Positions 33,507 to 44,733 of a stretch of 64,000 nt of DNA are shown piece after piece. Each line of letters starts with the position of its first letter. Position 1 is the stretch's first letter. The notes under the pieces were generated by a model. It made no database searches. It was not told the DNA's origin and saw only the letters and a program-made list of their open reading frames with translations. The stretch is taken from the NCBI GenBank assembly GCA_019802505.1, contig JAFMOC010000043.1:597501-661500 (forward strand). The letters run 5' to 3'. The DNA comes from Corydoras sp. C115. Lineage: Eukaryota; Chordata; Actinopteri; Siluriformes; Callichthyidae. The translations under genes and the position numbers were made by a program.

Positions 33507-34108
33507 CAGAGATACCTCGGTTCTCGAACATAATTCGTTCCGGGAGGACGGTCGAGAACCAAATTGTTCGAGAACCGAAGCAATGAAACCCATAGGAAAT
33601 AATGGAAACTGGATTAATTCGTTCCAAGCCCCAGAAAATGCCTATTTACTGGCCTAATTTGTATATAATATGTAGAAAAACATGAGTCTCAACAAGAAAT
33701 AAGAAATAAAAGTGTATTTATTAAAACAAAAAAAAATTTAATGTACTGTACAGTACATTGTGTTTTATTTACTGTACCTGTACCAACCTTTATGGCAGGA
33801 GGGAATGAATGTGGAGGGAGGAGGGAAGGGGGATGGTTATTGTTTTGAAGGGGAGTCCTCTTCAATAAAAACAGAGGGTAACTGCTCTTCGGGTGTTTCT
33901 CTCTCCACAAAGCGTGACTCTCTCTCTGCACTCACACCGATGACGCAAGCAAGGCGCGCTGGGCCGAATGAACGCCATTCGGCTCAACTCGGCTCATCTC
34001 GGACGTTCGAGTTCCAAATATTTGTTCGGATTCCAAGACAAAATTTTCTCGAATTTCCTGGTCGAATACCGATTTGGTCGAAAGCGTTCGAGAACCGAGG
34101 TATCACTG
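33507..34108. mobile_element. 602-bp mariner-type MITE with TA TSD
   Basis: The terminal inverted repeats are about 25 bp: left cagagatacctcggttctcg, right inverted cagtgatacctcggttctcg. They are flanked by TA at 33505-33506 and 34109-34110, the Tc1/mariner target duplication. Further inverted 'gttcgagaacc' motifs lie inside. There is no transposase. A Tc1-like MITE end fragment abuts on the left (about 33437-33500). Confidence 0.88.
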
Positions 34109-34110
34109 TA

Positions 34111-34639
34111 CATAAATAACTAATCATTAACAAAGAAAATACATAAGAGTTAATTCAATTTTAACAAATCTCCCTCCCTTACACACACACACCCCTTCAG
34201 TGAGGCCGTTTCTGAGAGGTTTATTAAATGTGGTTGGAGGGTAAGGGCAGAACGCATTGTGGTTGTTATGTGGACTGAGTTGAAAGCAGTCGCAGTTTCG
34301 TTTCTTTTGTTATTGAATTCCATCAGTGAAACAAAGGGCATAGTAAAGGACACTGTGGGACGGTCCAGATTAAAGGGGAAATGGTGCAATAATGCATATA
34401 CTTTGGGCAATTCCCAAATGGGCAATTTAATCAGAGTTATAAAACCCTGGCTCTCATGCCAGAAAATCTGAAACTGACAGGAAACCCACTGCAGAGTATT
34501 TCAGCTCGGTGCTGTCATCTTCAAAACAAATAGAAAGCACAGACGTTCTCCAAACGTTCACGCAGGCCGAGGTGCCAAACGCTCAGCTCTATGAAGTGAT
34601 ATACCATCAGAACACCTTTTGATATAAAGGTGGATTACT
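34111..34639. other. Intron 1, unique sequence
   Basis: No gene or repeat recognised. Confidence 0.45.
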
Positions 34640-34740
34640 GGAATAAATCACGGGAAAAAGGCGCACAAAATGAATAGCGTGGAGTACAGTTGCACGTCTG
34701 TCCTGTGATTTATTCACAATAAGACACACCGTCTCATGCC
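34640..34740. repeat. Stem-loop repeat R2, copy 3
   Basis: 'gaataaatcacgggaaaaag' and 'cctgtgatttattcacaata' face each other across a ~45-nt loop. This is the clearest copy of the inverted arms. Confidence 0.7.
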
Positions 34741-34744
34741 CTAA

Positions 34745-35160
34745 ACAGAATCAGAATACTTTATTAATCTCTGGGAAATAGCAGTTTTTACAGATGCTCT
34801 ATTACTCGTGTTTATATACACAACTAATATAACTATATACACAAAATGGGAAATAAAAATTAACAATAATTCATTCATTCATTCATTATCTCCCGCTTTA
34901 TCGACTATTGGGGTCGCGGGGGGGTTCCCCATGCCCATCCAGGGGAGAACGTTTCGGGCGCTGGGCAGATACACCCAGGACAGGGTGCCAATCCATCGCT
35001 GGGCAATTAACAATAAGCACAGTAAAATTAAACTAAAAGTACTAAAAATAAGCAAATGTAAAATGTACTGTAAAAGTAAAGTGGCATGTGTACAGTACAG
35101 TGTGTAATATCTGTTTATTAAACATTTTTAAACTATAAATTAAAAAATATAGAGCACTGT
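34745..35160 (-). repeat. LINE 3' end interrupted by a short-form V-SINE
   Basis: 'cagaatcagaatactttatt' and 'aatctctgggaaat' are the inverted 3' end of a fish non-LTR element (Rex-like by recall). It continues after the SINE at 34869-35004 as AT-rich UTR-like sequence. No coding remnant is present. Confidence 0.55.
34869..35004 (-). repeat. Short-form V-SINE with 11-bp TSD
   Basis: 136 nt, from (attc)n to 'ccatcgctgggc'; in its own sense it starts 'gcccagcgatgg'. The duplication aattaacaata lies at 34858-34868 and 35005-35015. Confidence 0.9.
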
Positions 35161-35224
35161 GTGGCAGATGGTAGAATAATATACTATTATACATTTCAAT
35201 AATTATCCGGATTATGTTATTGCA

Positions 35225-35795
35225 AAAGCGGCACGGTGGCTTGGTGGTTTAGCATATTCTCCTCTCAGCGCTAGGGATTCCCGGTTCGAATCCCCATCTG
35301 GGTGGAGTTTCCATGTTCTCCCCGTGTCTGCGTGGGTTTCCTCCGGGTTCTCCGGTTACCTCCCACAGTCCAAAAACATGGATCAAGTCAATTACATTTA
35401 CATTTAGGTCATTTATTGGACGCTTTTATCCAAAGTGACTTACAAGGTGAGCACAGGGTTCATCACAACATCCCTGGAGCAATGAGGGTTAAGGGCCTTG
35501 CTCAAGGACCCACATTGGTAATTGCAGTGGAACTGGGATTTGAACCGCCAACCTTCAGATTGATAGCCCAATGCCCTAACCACTGAGCTACCGCACCCTC
35601 ATTTGAGTCAATTGAGTTCTCCAAATTGCCCCCTATATAGTGTGTGGTGTGTGTGTGTTCCCAGCGATAGATTGGCGCCCTGTCCTGGGTCTATCTGCCC
35701 AGCGCCCGAGACATTCTCCCCTGGATGTGCATGGGGAACCCCACCCCCCGCGACCCTAATAGAGGATAAAGCGGAAGATAATGAATGAATGATGA
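35225..35795 (+). repeat. Full V-SINE carrying a nested SINE-B
   Basis: The 11-bp TSD atgttattgca lies at 35214-35224 and 35796-35806. The SINE is split at its 'atggatcaagtcaatt' core by the element at 35394-35605 and resumes with 'gagttctccaaattgcccc'. Confidence 0.88.
35394..35605 (-). repeat. SINE-B nested in a V-SINE
   Basis: The 8-bp flank agtcaatt is duplicated at 35386-35393 and 35606-35613. Internal text: 'cttacaaggtgagcacaggg', 'gccttgctcaaggaccca', 'gggatttgaacc', ending 'ccactgagctaccgcaccc', an inverted tRNA-like head. The short TSD leaves open a DNA-transposon origin. Confidence 0.75.
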
Positions 35796-35806
35796 ATGTT
35801 ATTGCA

Positions 35807-36740
35807 TGTTATGTTATAATTATGTTATAAGACACACCCTCTCTTGCCTTGTGAATTGCCTCATTGTGGGACCATTAAAGGCTTATCTTATTTTATCCTA
35901 ATGCTTTATCCCAACACCCCAGTATTAAAATACACCTGAATGGTATCAGAGCATCACTATATATAATCCAGATGCACTAAACTCATTTGCATATCTGCGC
36001 AGTCACATTCATCTCACTTCTCCAGGGGGTCAGGGGGTCAGGTGGAAAGCTGTGCTTGGGCTTGCAGCATACAGGTGACACGCTGCGAGACAACGAGCCG
36101 CCGCAGTAAACAATGCAACGCCTCAGCAGCTCTGACCCGGATCCCTGAGGATCTGAGATGTATAGTGTTTCAGAATCAGTGTGTGTGTGTGTGTGTGTGC
36201 GCATGATGGATTACAGAACCGCAGCAGTAAGTGTCTCTCTGATGAGACCCAGAGATGGATATCTCGTCATGTCCTGACCTTCAGAGCAGACATCTATTTA
36301 TAACCCTGGAACGAGATTCACCTTAAAAATGGTTTGATTAAAAAATGGTTCATTAACTGAATTCCCATTGGTTTGCAGGTCATTAAAAGGCGCTGATGCT
36401 TATAATGCATGGATATACTGTACATCATAGCCATGCTAACACCTACACAGTTCCTGCAAATCCGACTGATACAGTGATTAGTCAGGATTAGTTTTGCGTG
36501 GCACGTCACTAAAACTTTTTAATTACTCTTGTGAGTCTTCCATTTCTTTATCTGTCAATTTTAATGTCTTTTAAATGTCTTAAAACTTCAGTAAGCATGA
36601 GGAGTGTTAGTGCTTCCCACTGATTAATCCTACACTCGAACACCTGACGGACTACAAATGAGCCGTCGGAACACACCGAGGACGAGTTACCGTCTTATTA
36701 ATAAAGAGCGACTCCGAGACTCTGGTGGAGTTTAACTTGT
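35807..36740. other. Intron 1, unique sequence
   Basis: A (TG)n tract lies at about 36178-36200. No exon was recognised. Confidence 0.45.
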
Positions 36741-37075
36741 GAAACAAAGTTTGGCCACGCCCCTTTTTGCTTCTCATTGTCCATGTTCTCAGTTCCACTT
36801 ACTGTGAAGATGGACTTTGTAGTTCTATAATTCCAGATTGCAGTCCATCTGTTTGTGTTCTACAGTACATACTGTGTTTGCTCTGTTCTAATGGTCAGGA
36901 CCTTAAAAGTATCCCCACAGAGCAGGGAATATTTGGTTGGTGCATTATTCCTATCCCAGCAGTGTCACTGAGGTGTTTAAATGAAACTCCAGCAGCACTG
37001 CTGCACTAAACCCCCTCACCACATCAGTGTCACTGCAGAACTGACAATAAACAATCCACCACCCAAATGATACCT
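36741..37075. mobile_element. Tc1-like MITE remnant, copy 1
   Basis: Contains 'agatggactttgtagttcta', 'agcagggaatatttggttgg' and, inverted relative to 38284-38620, the block 'aaccccctcaccacatcagt'. The family's outer end, 'agtaccaatcaaaagtttgg', is best seen at 38284. It resembles non-autonomous Tc1-type elements common in catfish and other fish. Confidence 0.6.
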
Positions 37076-37790
37076 GTTCTACCTGTGATACCTGTGGATG
37101 GAACCTGAATATCAATTGGACTGGTGGTCCTGCAGGACACCCTTAATGGACTCACATATTCATTCATTCATTATCACCCGCTTTATCCTCTATTAGGGTC
37201 ACGGTGGGGTTCCCCATGCCTATCCAGGGAAGAACGTCTCGGGTACTGGGCAGATAGACCCAGGACAGGGCGCCAATCCATCGCTGGGCACACACTCACA
37301 CAGACACACTCTATATGGGGCAATTGGAGAATTCAATTGACTTGATCCATGTTTTTGGACTGTGGGAGGAAACCGGAGAACCCGGAGGAAACCCACGCAG
37401 ACACGGGGAGAACATGGAAACTCCACCCAGATGGGGATTCGAACTGGGAATCCCTAGCGCTGAGAGGCGAACGTGCTAACCACTAAGCCACCGTGCCGCC
37501 GGACTCACATATAGTTTTCCAACTGTTAGAGTTTTTCCATTTGTTTAATATCTGTACATGGCTGTCCTACATTGTTGTTGCTGCCCGGCCGCTCAAGGAG
37601 GAAGAGTCCCCCACTGAGTCTTGGTCCTCCCAAGGTTTCTTCCTTAAATAACAACATAAAAGGGAGTTTTTTCTTGCCACTGTCGCTTCGGCTTGCTCTT
37701 TGGGGGTTTAAAGGCTTTTCATTCTGTAAAGCTGCTTTGTGACAATGTACTGATGTAAAAAGCGCTATAGAAATAAATAACTTGAACTTG
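37076..37790 (+). repeat. Retroelement 3' region E, split by a V-SINE
   Basis: 'ggatggaacctgaatatcaa' through 'gtcctgcaggacacccttaa' is followed by the SINE, then 'caaggtttcttccttaaat', 'ttcttgccactgtcgcttcg', 'aagctgctttgtgacaatg' and 'aaaagcgctatagaaataaa'. Two other copies lie at 45775-46150 and, inverted, 53286-53469. The conserved AATAAA-bearing end suggests a retroelement tail. Confidence 0.65.
37160..37500 (-). repeat. Full-length V-SINE with 12-bp TSD
   Basis: The duplication ggactcacatat lies at 37148-37159 and 37501-37512. It inserted into element E and is therefore younger. Confidence 0.9.
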
Positions 37791-38283
37791 TTCTCGTTAC
37801 TATTGGTGGATTGGATGCCATGTACAACTAATCAAATACTGTGTTTTTACCAATAAGCCATCAGACCTCCTGGTGCCAACAGTTCTAGCTGACATCCATA
37901 GAACGTAGAATATAAGTGTGTGTGTATGTGTGTGTGTGTGTTATTTTGACAAGTAAAAGCTGAAGATACTTATAAAGGAAGTGTAATGCAAGACAAAGCA
38001 GGAGGGGGGACTAGAGCTTTGCAGTTCTTCAGGTTGTCAGCGTGTTTACAGCACTGCATGTCAAACTCTAGAGCTTTTGATCTGCTGTGATCATAAATGT
38101 ATTAGTTTGCTTACTGGGCTGTGAGACTGTGACTGACCCAGAATCCGGAGGAGTGGAACCCATTACACTGAGCTGCTGGGTTAGTGCTGTGTGAGTTGTT
38201 GAGTTTGCTGTTACATCAGTGAACTACAGATGAACTGTTAAAGAGCTGACTGTCCGTCTCATTTTAAAGCTGCTGACATTATA
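37791..38283. other. Intron 1, unique with (TG)n
   Basis: A (TG)n tract lies at about 37916-37942. Nothing else was recognised. Confidence 0.45.
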
Positions 38284-38620
38284 CACAGTACCAATCAAAA
38301 GTTTGGACACGCCCCTTCTTGCTCCATTCTCTATCTCCTCCACTTATCATATAGATGGACTTTGTAGTTTTATAATTACAGACTGTAGTCCATCTGTGTT
38401 CTTTGTTTTTGTTAGTCCCCTGTTGATTCTCTGTTGGTTAGAACAGGTATAATTTGGGTGGTGGATTGTTCATTGTCAGTTCTGCAGTGACACTGATGTG
38501 GTGAGGGGGTTTTAGTGCAGCAGTGCTGCTGGTGTTTCATTTAAACACCTCAGTGACACTGCTGGGATAGGACTAATGCACCAACCAAATAATACCCAAA
38601 AAATATCTGTGGTGCTACTA
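38284..38620 (+). mobile_element. Tc1-like MITE, copy 2
   Basis: Starts 'agtaccaatcaaaagtttgg' plus 'acacgcccc', a terminal motif shared by many fish Tc1-type elements. It runs through 'agatggactttgtagtttta' and 'cactgatgtggtgagggggt' to 'gctgggataggactaatgca'. No transposase. Confidence 0.65.
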
Positions 38621-39427
38621 TTGGGGTTCTGAGCATTAAAACAGAGTAAAGGGACTTAACAACATGTATTATTCACAACCTCTTATACCTTAAGGCTTTT
38701 AAATAAAGGTTTATTATCTTTATTAAGTCCCACCCCCTCGTCAAATGGCCTGTAATTAGGGAAGTTGATGCTGATTCCAGGTTCTAGTCTGAGCACTAAA
38801 TATATTATTATGCAGAAGACTTTCTAAAGTTTGTAAGGAGAGTGTGGATTTACTCCATCACGGTTAACTATTAAGCTTTTTCGAGTCTAATGGTTCAAGG
38901 CCTTTATTCAATAAAGTTTTAGGGGGAAGCTGAAATTCTAAAGCAGTAAAGATGTTCAATGCATTATTTAAAGCGCCCGTTTGTCACAGTGAAACATTTC
39001 ATCCTAATTGAGGCTACTGACCTTTATTTTAATAGCTAAAGGTTTTCACTTTCAATTAAAACTGAAGATAAAAGGAAGCGATGGAAGGAACCGAGGAACT
39101 CAAACTGGATTTAGAGAAATAAGGCGCAATGTTCCGTCTGCCTTCTGGCTCAAAGACGTTTCCTTCAACAGCAAACCAAACAGCCAGGAAAAAGTTTCTC
39201 TCGCCGTGTCACAGGAGAGCGCTTCAGTCAAGTTAAAGAACTTCAGCAACGTTTTTTGGTGTCAGAATGAAATAAACAGCCAAGTCTGACAAAAGGAAGA
39301 GAAAAAGGCCCATCCAACATTGAAAAGAACATTCTAACACGTCTGGAGACCAATCTGATCACACTTCTTATTCAAGGTGAATTGGATGCTCGATGCTCGA
39401 AGCTGCCCATATTTAAATTTCTTCTAT
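38621..39427. other. Intron 1, unique sequence
   Basis: Repeat-poor; the frame at 39008-39289 has no recognisable domain. About 39378-39427 is the start of an old SINE that serves as target for the tandem pair to the right. Confidence 0.45.
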
Positions 39428-39439
39428 ATAATGTGCGTG

Positions 39440-40156
39440 AGGCGGCACGGTGGCTTAGTGGTTAGCACGTTCTCCTCTCAGCACTAGGGATTCCCGGTTC
39501 GAATCCCCATCTGGGTGGAGTTTCCATGTTCTCCCCGTGTCCGCGTAGGTTTCCTCCAGGTTCTCCAGTTTCCTCCCACAGTCCAAAAACATGGATAAAG
39601 TCAATTGAATTCTCAAAATTGCCCCATATAGAGTGTGTCTGTGTGAGTGAGCGTGTGCCCAGCGATGGATTGGCGCCCTGTCCTGGGTCTATCTGCCCAG
39701 AGCTCAAGATGTTCTCCCCTGGATGGGCATGGGGAACCCCACCGCGACCCTAATAGAGGATAAAGCGGGAGATAATGAATCAATGAATGAATGAATAATG
39801 TGCATGTGGGGCGGCACGGTGGCTTAGTGGTTTAGCACGTTCTCCTCTCAGCACTAGGGATTACAGGTTCGAATCCCCATCTGGGTGGAGTTTCCATGTT
39901 CTCCCCGTGTCCGCGCGGGTTTCCTCCGGGTTCTCCGGTTCCCTCCCACAGCCCAAAAACATGGATCAAGTCAATTGAATTCTCAAAATTGCCCCATATA
40001 GAGTGTGTCTGTGTGAGTGAGTGTGTGCCCAGCGATGGATTGGCGCCCTGTCCTGGGTCTATCTGCCCAGCGCCCGAGACGTTCTCCCCTGGATGGGCAT
40101 GGGGAACCTGACCGCGACCCTAATAGAGGATAAAGAGGGAGATAATGAATTAATGA
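39440..40156 (+). repeat. Two V-SINEs inserted back to back at one site
   Basis: Copy 1 is 39440-39794 and copy 2 is 39807-40156, both plus strand and near full length. Three versions of one flanking 12-mer separate them: ataatgtgcgtg (39428-39439), ataatgtgcatg (39795-39806) and ataatgtgtgtg (40157-40168). The surrounding sequence is itself an older V-SINE (resuming at about 40169 'agtgaccccctgcaacccc'). Confidence 0.87.
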
Positions 40157-40238
40157 ATAATGTGTGTGTGAGTGACCCCCTGCAACCCCAATATTGGATT
40201 AAATAGAAGATAATGAGGTAATAAATTGCCTCTATATA

Positions 40239-40265
<27 letters not shown>

Positions 40266-40269
<4 letters not shown>

Positions 40270-41063
40270 AATTGTTGTGAAGAACTGAAATCATTACAAA
40301 GAACTATAACCGGACTACAGGCAAATAACAGGCTCTATAGCAACCACCTCTCAGCCTACAGAACCTCGACCACCCAACTGAGGCTGTGAGGGAACAGAGA
40401 GGAAAAGCTCTTGAAGGCATATAGATCTCCAGAGAGTTCCACTCTGGACATTTACTTTCAGCACCAGCCCTTAGAACTATTTGATCCAAAGGAACCTATA
40501 GTTTGACGACTCCGCTGTGGAGGGACTGCACCGAGCAGCTTCCTCAACTTCAAAAAGCACAGAGATGAACTGGAACTTCGACTGTGAACAAGGAATACCT
40601 CTCCTGCATCTGTGAGATAAGCGATGAGATGTTTAAATATAAATGTATATCAACAAAGACTTGGTTCTAAGTTCTCTACACATTGAGCAGATTGTTTTAT
40701 ACACTGGTTCTAGTCTTTAAAAGATGCGTCAGACGTTCTGATGTTCTGCTGATGCATTAGCATTCCAGCCACAGGTGAAGCAGATGTGCAGGAGCCAGAT
40801 GTCTCATTAATGGTTTCCACCCACAGAATCAACCTCCTCATTCATTCCCATTCTGATCACATGATGCCACACACACGGGCTTTGGCACTGATGGGGTTAA
40901 TCACACAGACATGTTCTCTCACTGTGTTCTACACCAGAATTATTCTTAAGTATTCAGTCGACAGGGTGAAGAAGTTTGTTTCCTCCACGAGATCAAAGGT
41001 CTGAGGTCTTAATGAATATGCACCATGTGTCCTGTGTGGAATATAAATGTCACAACATCCCTG

Positions 41064-41065
<2 letters not shown>
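40266..41065. other. Intron 1, unique sequence
   Basis: No gene or repeat recognised; a TG tract at about 40241-40266 ends the older SINE. Confidence 0.45.
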
Positions 41066-41123
<58 letters not shown>

Positions 41124-41236
41124 TACAATCACACACATACACACACAGAGATACGAATGCAGAAGCAAACTCACTTACAGACACGAACACAGACACACAG
41201 AGAGATGAGCACACAGATGGTGTCTGCGTGCTTATC

Positions 41237-41278
<42 letters not shown>

Positions 41279-41470
41279 AGTGCATTTGCCTCTTACAGAT
41301 TCTCTTACAGACACGCCCACAAACGCTCTCTCGCAGACACTCTTACAGATGCACACTAGCAGACGCTCACTTGCAGACGCAGTAGCGCCTGCGAGGCAGA
41401 CAGACTTGCAGACATGCGCAGACTCACAGAACCGCACACTGATGTGTGAGAACGTCAGTCTTGAATGAAC
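41066..41470. repeat. (CA)n and (TG)n tracts in inverted arrangement, plus a 10-12-bp degenerate repeat
   Basis: (CA)n at about 41066-41120 and (TG)n at about 41238-41270, with ~118 bp of imperfect 'cacacaga' sequence between, can pair as a hairpin. From 41281 to about 41425 runs a degenerate repeat built on 'cttacagacac'/'cttgcagacgc' units. Confidence 0.8.
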
Positions 41471-42010
41471 ATAAAGGTCTCTGTGAACATAAAGGGCAAA
41501 ACCAATGTTTAAGAGTTCAAACCCAACCTCCACAGAACCTTCCTGCCGCAGTGCTGCAACTTCTCCATCACTTGTAACAGCCTCTTTAAGGCAGGCCTGG
41601 GATCAGGCACCATCCCAAATGAACACCAATGCTTCTGCAGCATTAAACAACGCTCTCTCTCTCTCTCTCTCTCGCTCTCTCACGCTTCTTGTTTGTCGGC
41701 CGATTTGAATCCATTACACTTCATTAGTGATCAGAATCTGGATCTGAGAGAGAACCCCAACGGAACGTTTTGGGGGTGGAACCGCGCTCGCCTCAGATCA
41801 GTCGGTGCGGTCGGTCACGTCGAGCTCGGTAATGTGGATGATCATAGTGATTTGCTCTGTTCTAATTCCATTAGCCGAAGCTAGCTGCATCATCATGAAT
41901 GATATTTCAGCCTTCGTTAAAATAAATCAGGTGCATTTACGAAAAACAGTTCCTCTAGCCACCAAAACATGGTTTAAAAAGGAGGAATTTCAAAAAGCAC
42001 AACTTCTTAT
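41471..42010. other. Intron 1, unique with (CT)n
   Basis: (CT)n at about 41656-41680. No exon was recognised. Confidence 0.45.
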
Positions 42011-42183
42011 AATAAGGTGGTGTAGCACGTCCACCTTTCAGGGCTGGAGATCCAGGTTCGAATCCCAACTTGGGTTGAGTTGCCATGTTCTCCCCGTGTC
42101 TGTGTGGGCTTTCTTGTGTTCTCCAGCTTCCTCCCACCGTCCAAAAACATGGACTCAAGGTGAATTGGCTGCTCTAAATTGCC

Positions 42184-42251
<68 letters not shown>

Positions 42252-42300
42252 TGTGTGTATGTGTTCTGTGATGGATTGGTACCCCGTCCTGGGCGGCACG
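42011..42300 (+). repeat. Old V-SINE with an internal (TA)n expansion
   Basis: Head and core are diverged ('ccaggttcgaatcccaactt'). At the site where intact copies read 'gccccatatagagtgtg', this copy has about 60 bp of TA dinucleotides (42186-42248). Confidence 0.82.
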
Positions 42301-42352
42301 TGTTAAATACAAAGTGCAACATATAAATATAATAAACATAATAAATATAATA

Positions 42353-42697
42353 GCGGCACGGTGGCTTAGTGGTTAGCACGTTCGCCTCTCAGCGCTAGGG
42401 ATTCCCGGTTCGAGTCCCCATCTGGGTGGAGTTTCCATGTTCTCCCCGTGTCCATGTGGGTTTCCTCCGGGTTCTCCGGTTTCCTCCCACAGTCCAAAAA
42501 CATGGATCAAGTCAATTGAGTTCTCCAAATTGCACAAAGTGTGTTTGTGTGCGTGTCTGTGTGTGTGTGCCCAGCAATAGATTGGCGCCCTGTCCTGGGT
42601 GTATCTTCCCAGCGCCCGAAACGTTCTCCCCTGGATGGGCATGGGGAACCCCACCGCGACCCTAATATAGAATAAAGCGGGAGATAATGAATGAATG
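42353..42697 (+). repeat. Full-length V-SINE with 13-bp TSD
   Basis: The duplication aataaatataata lies at 42340-42352 and 42698-42710. Head boxes are intact (B-box variant ggttcgagtcc). An (AAT)n tract follows. Confidence 0.88.
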
Positions 42698-42702
42698 AAT
42701 AA

Positions 42703-42710
<8 letters not shown>

Positions 42711-42737
<27 letters not shown>

Positions 42738-43727
42738 TCCCAGCGCTGCATCTTCCGACCTTGTGTGCTTTTTTAATACTTAGCGCTGGGATTAATTATT
42801 TGCTTCATGCACATCCACAAGCGGCGCCTAATTACCCCGTATTACCACCGCGGCCAGAGCACAAACCCTCCAGCCCTGGATATCACATTAGTAGTTCTGG
42901 AACCATTAATTCAACACTGTCCTGGGATAGGAACCAGCCCAATAAAGCACTAGTTCCATCAGAGATTTCACACCTTATTAGTTTCACAGCAACTAAATCA
43001 ATGAAGGTAGACTTTTCCTAAATGTATTTATTTCTGTTAAAGCAAATGTAACCATAAGAAGCCAACGTGTGTTCTGTTCCTGAGAGGACGGGGTTTGTTG
43101 AATGTTATTGAAGGGTTATATCAGAAGAGGTAGGAGGATATAATCCATTCTGGTTCTACATGTGGGTTGATGTAATTAGGGAAACCACATTAAAGCTTTT
43201 TGATTGATGGCGTGTAAAAGCGAGCAGTGAACAAAACAAGCTGGATGCTCCGAACGTCGCGGCTCTCCAGCAGGACCGGCTGTAAAGTAATTAACATCGG
43301 CTTTACATTTCATTTTCCTTACCACGCCCAGCCCGAAGATTAAGACTTTTTTTTTTGTTGGCTTCAGGAAATGAGAAGTGCTTTGTCTTCTCTTGATCTC
43401 CTCCATCAGGAGATTACAGGCTTCTGAGACGTCCTACTGATAGCACTGATCCTGCTGCAGCGCTGCAGCTTCCCACACGTGTGTCGGACGGCGGTGGAAG
43501 GTGCGTCTTTTTTTTGTACAAATATCTGATTTTACACAACGGCAGGATTATTATGGTTGGGAATCGAACCACAATGAAGCAAATAACGCAAATCGAGCTG
43601 CTGTCCCTCAGACCAGACAACAAATGAGAAAAGTCCTACCACACAATACATTTTTAGTTTGAAAAATGAAGGCAAAATGCGTGAAGTCTGTTCAGTATTG
43701 GGTTAAAGGTTTATATTTTGTTGGTTT
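42711..43727. other. Intron 1, unique sequence
   Basis: About 1 kb with no recognised repeat after the (AAT)n tract at 42711-42735. Confidence 0.45.
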
Positions 43728-43739
43728 TAGTTACAGTGC

Positions 43740-44067
43740 GGCGGCACGGTGACTTAGTGGTTAGCACGTTCGCCACGTTCGAATCCCCATCTGGGTGGAG
43801 TTTCCATGTTCTCCCCGTGTCCGGTTGGGTGTCCTCCGGATTCTCCGGTTTCCTTCCACTGTCTAAAAACATGGATCAAGTCAATTGAGTTCTCCAAATT
43901 GCCCCATATAGAGTGTGTATGTGTGAGTGAGTGTGTGCCCAGCAATGGATTGGCGCCCTGTCCTGAGTGTATCTGCCCAGCGTCCGAAACGTTCTCCCCT
44001 GGATGGGCATGGGGAACCCCACTGTGACCCTAATAGAGGATAAAACGGGAGATAATGGATGGATGGA
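43740..44067 (+). repeat. V-SINE with 12-bp TSD, small head deletion
   Basis: The duplication tagttacagtgc lies at 43728-43739 and 44068-44079. The segment 'tctcagcgctagggattccc' between the two boxes is missing ('gcacgttcgccacgttcgaa'). The tail is (ggat)n rather than (gaat)n. Confidence 0.88.
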
Positions 44068-44309
44068 TAGTTACAGTGCACCCTTCTAAAACCAACACAT
44101 GCATTTATATGAACCTGACCCTAATGAAAGCAGAGCAGGTGATGACCTTCCCCAAACTGTTGTAACCATACACATGCCTGCACTCTCTCTGATGAGAAAC
44201 TTCAGGTTCCTCACCATTACCTTCTGTTAAACTAATGTCCGGTGCTGAATGATGTTAAACACCAGGAAGCGTCATGTTTTCATTAATCCTCTGATTTAAG
44301 TGACTGTCT

Positions 44310-44611
44310 GTCCAGATGGGAACATCATAACCTGGTTTGGGAACAGCACCCATCTGGACAGACGGTCACTACAAAGGGTGGTACGTTCGGCCGAACGCAC
44401 CATCCGAGTAGCACTTCCAGACCTTCAGACCATCTACAGGAAGCGGTGCTGGTCCAAAGCCAAAAAGATTGTGGAAGACTTCAGTCATCCTGACAACAAG
44501 CTCTTCACTCTGTTGCCATCAGGACGGCGTTTTCGTCTCCTGAAGGCAAACACAGAGAGCATGAGGAGGAGCTTCTTCCCAACGGCGATTCGGACCCTGA
44601 ACCAGGACTAA
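44310..44611 (+). pseudogene. LINE ORF2 C-terminal remnant
   Basis: An open frame of ~100 codons with I-T-W-F-G-N-S, L-Q-R-V-V-R-S-A-E-R-T-I, K-A-K-K-I-V-E-D-F-S-H-P, L-L-P-S-G-R-R-F-R and R-R-S-F-F-P, ending T-L-N-Q-D-stop. It is clearly homologous to the fragment at 6469-6900 but diverged, so from a different subfamily. The reverse-transcriptase catalytic core is absent. Confidence 0.85.
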
Positions 44612-44733
44612 ACGGACATAATCACACCCACAACACCTTCATGTCTAAAATAACTTGTAACCCTGCACTGCAATATTTGCACTAAAGCACAACCCACTTT
44701 ATAATTCCATTTGCACAGTGTATATACAGAGTT

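Noticed and set aside
42695..43021. 108-codon frame starting with an asparagine run
   Set aside because: The run is an (AAT)n microsatellite next to a SINE tail; the remainder has no recognisable feature.
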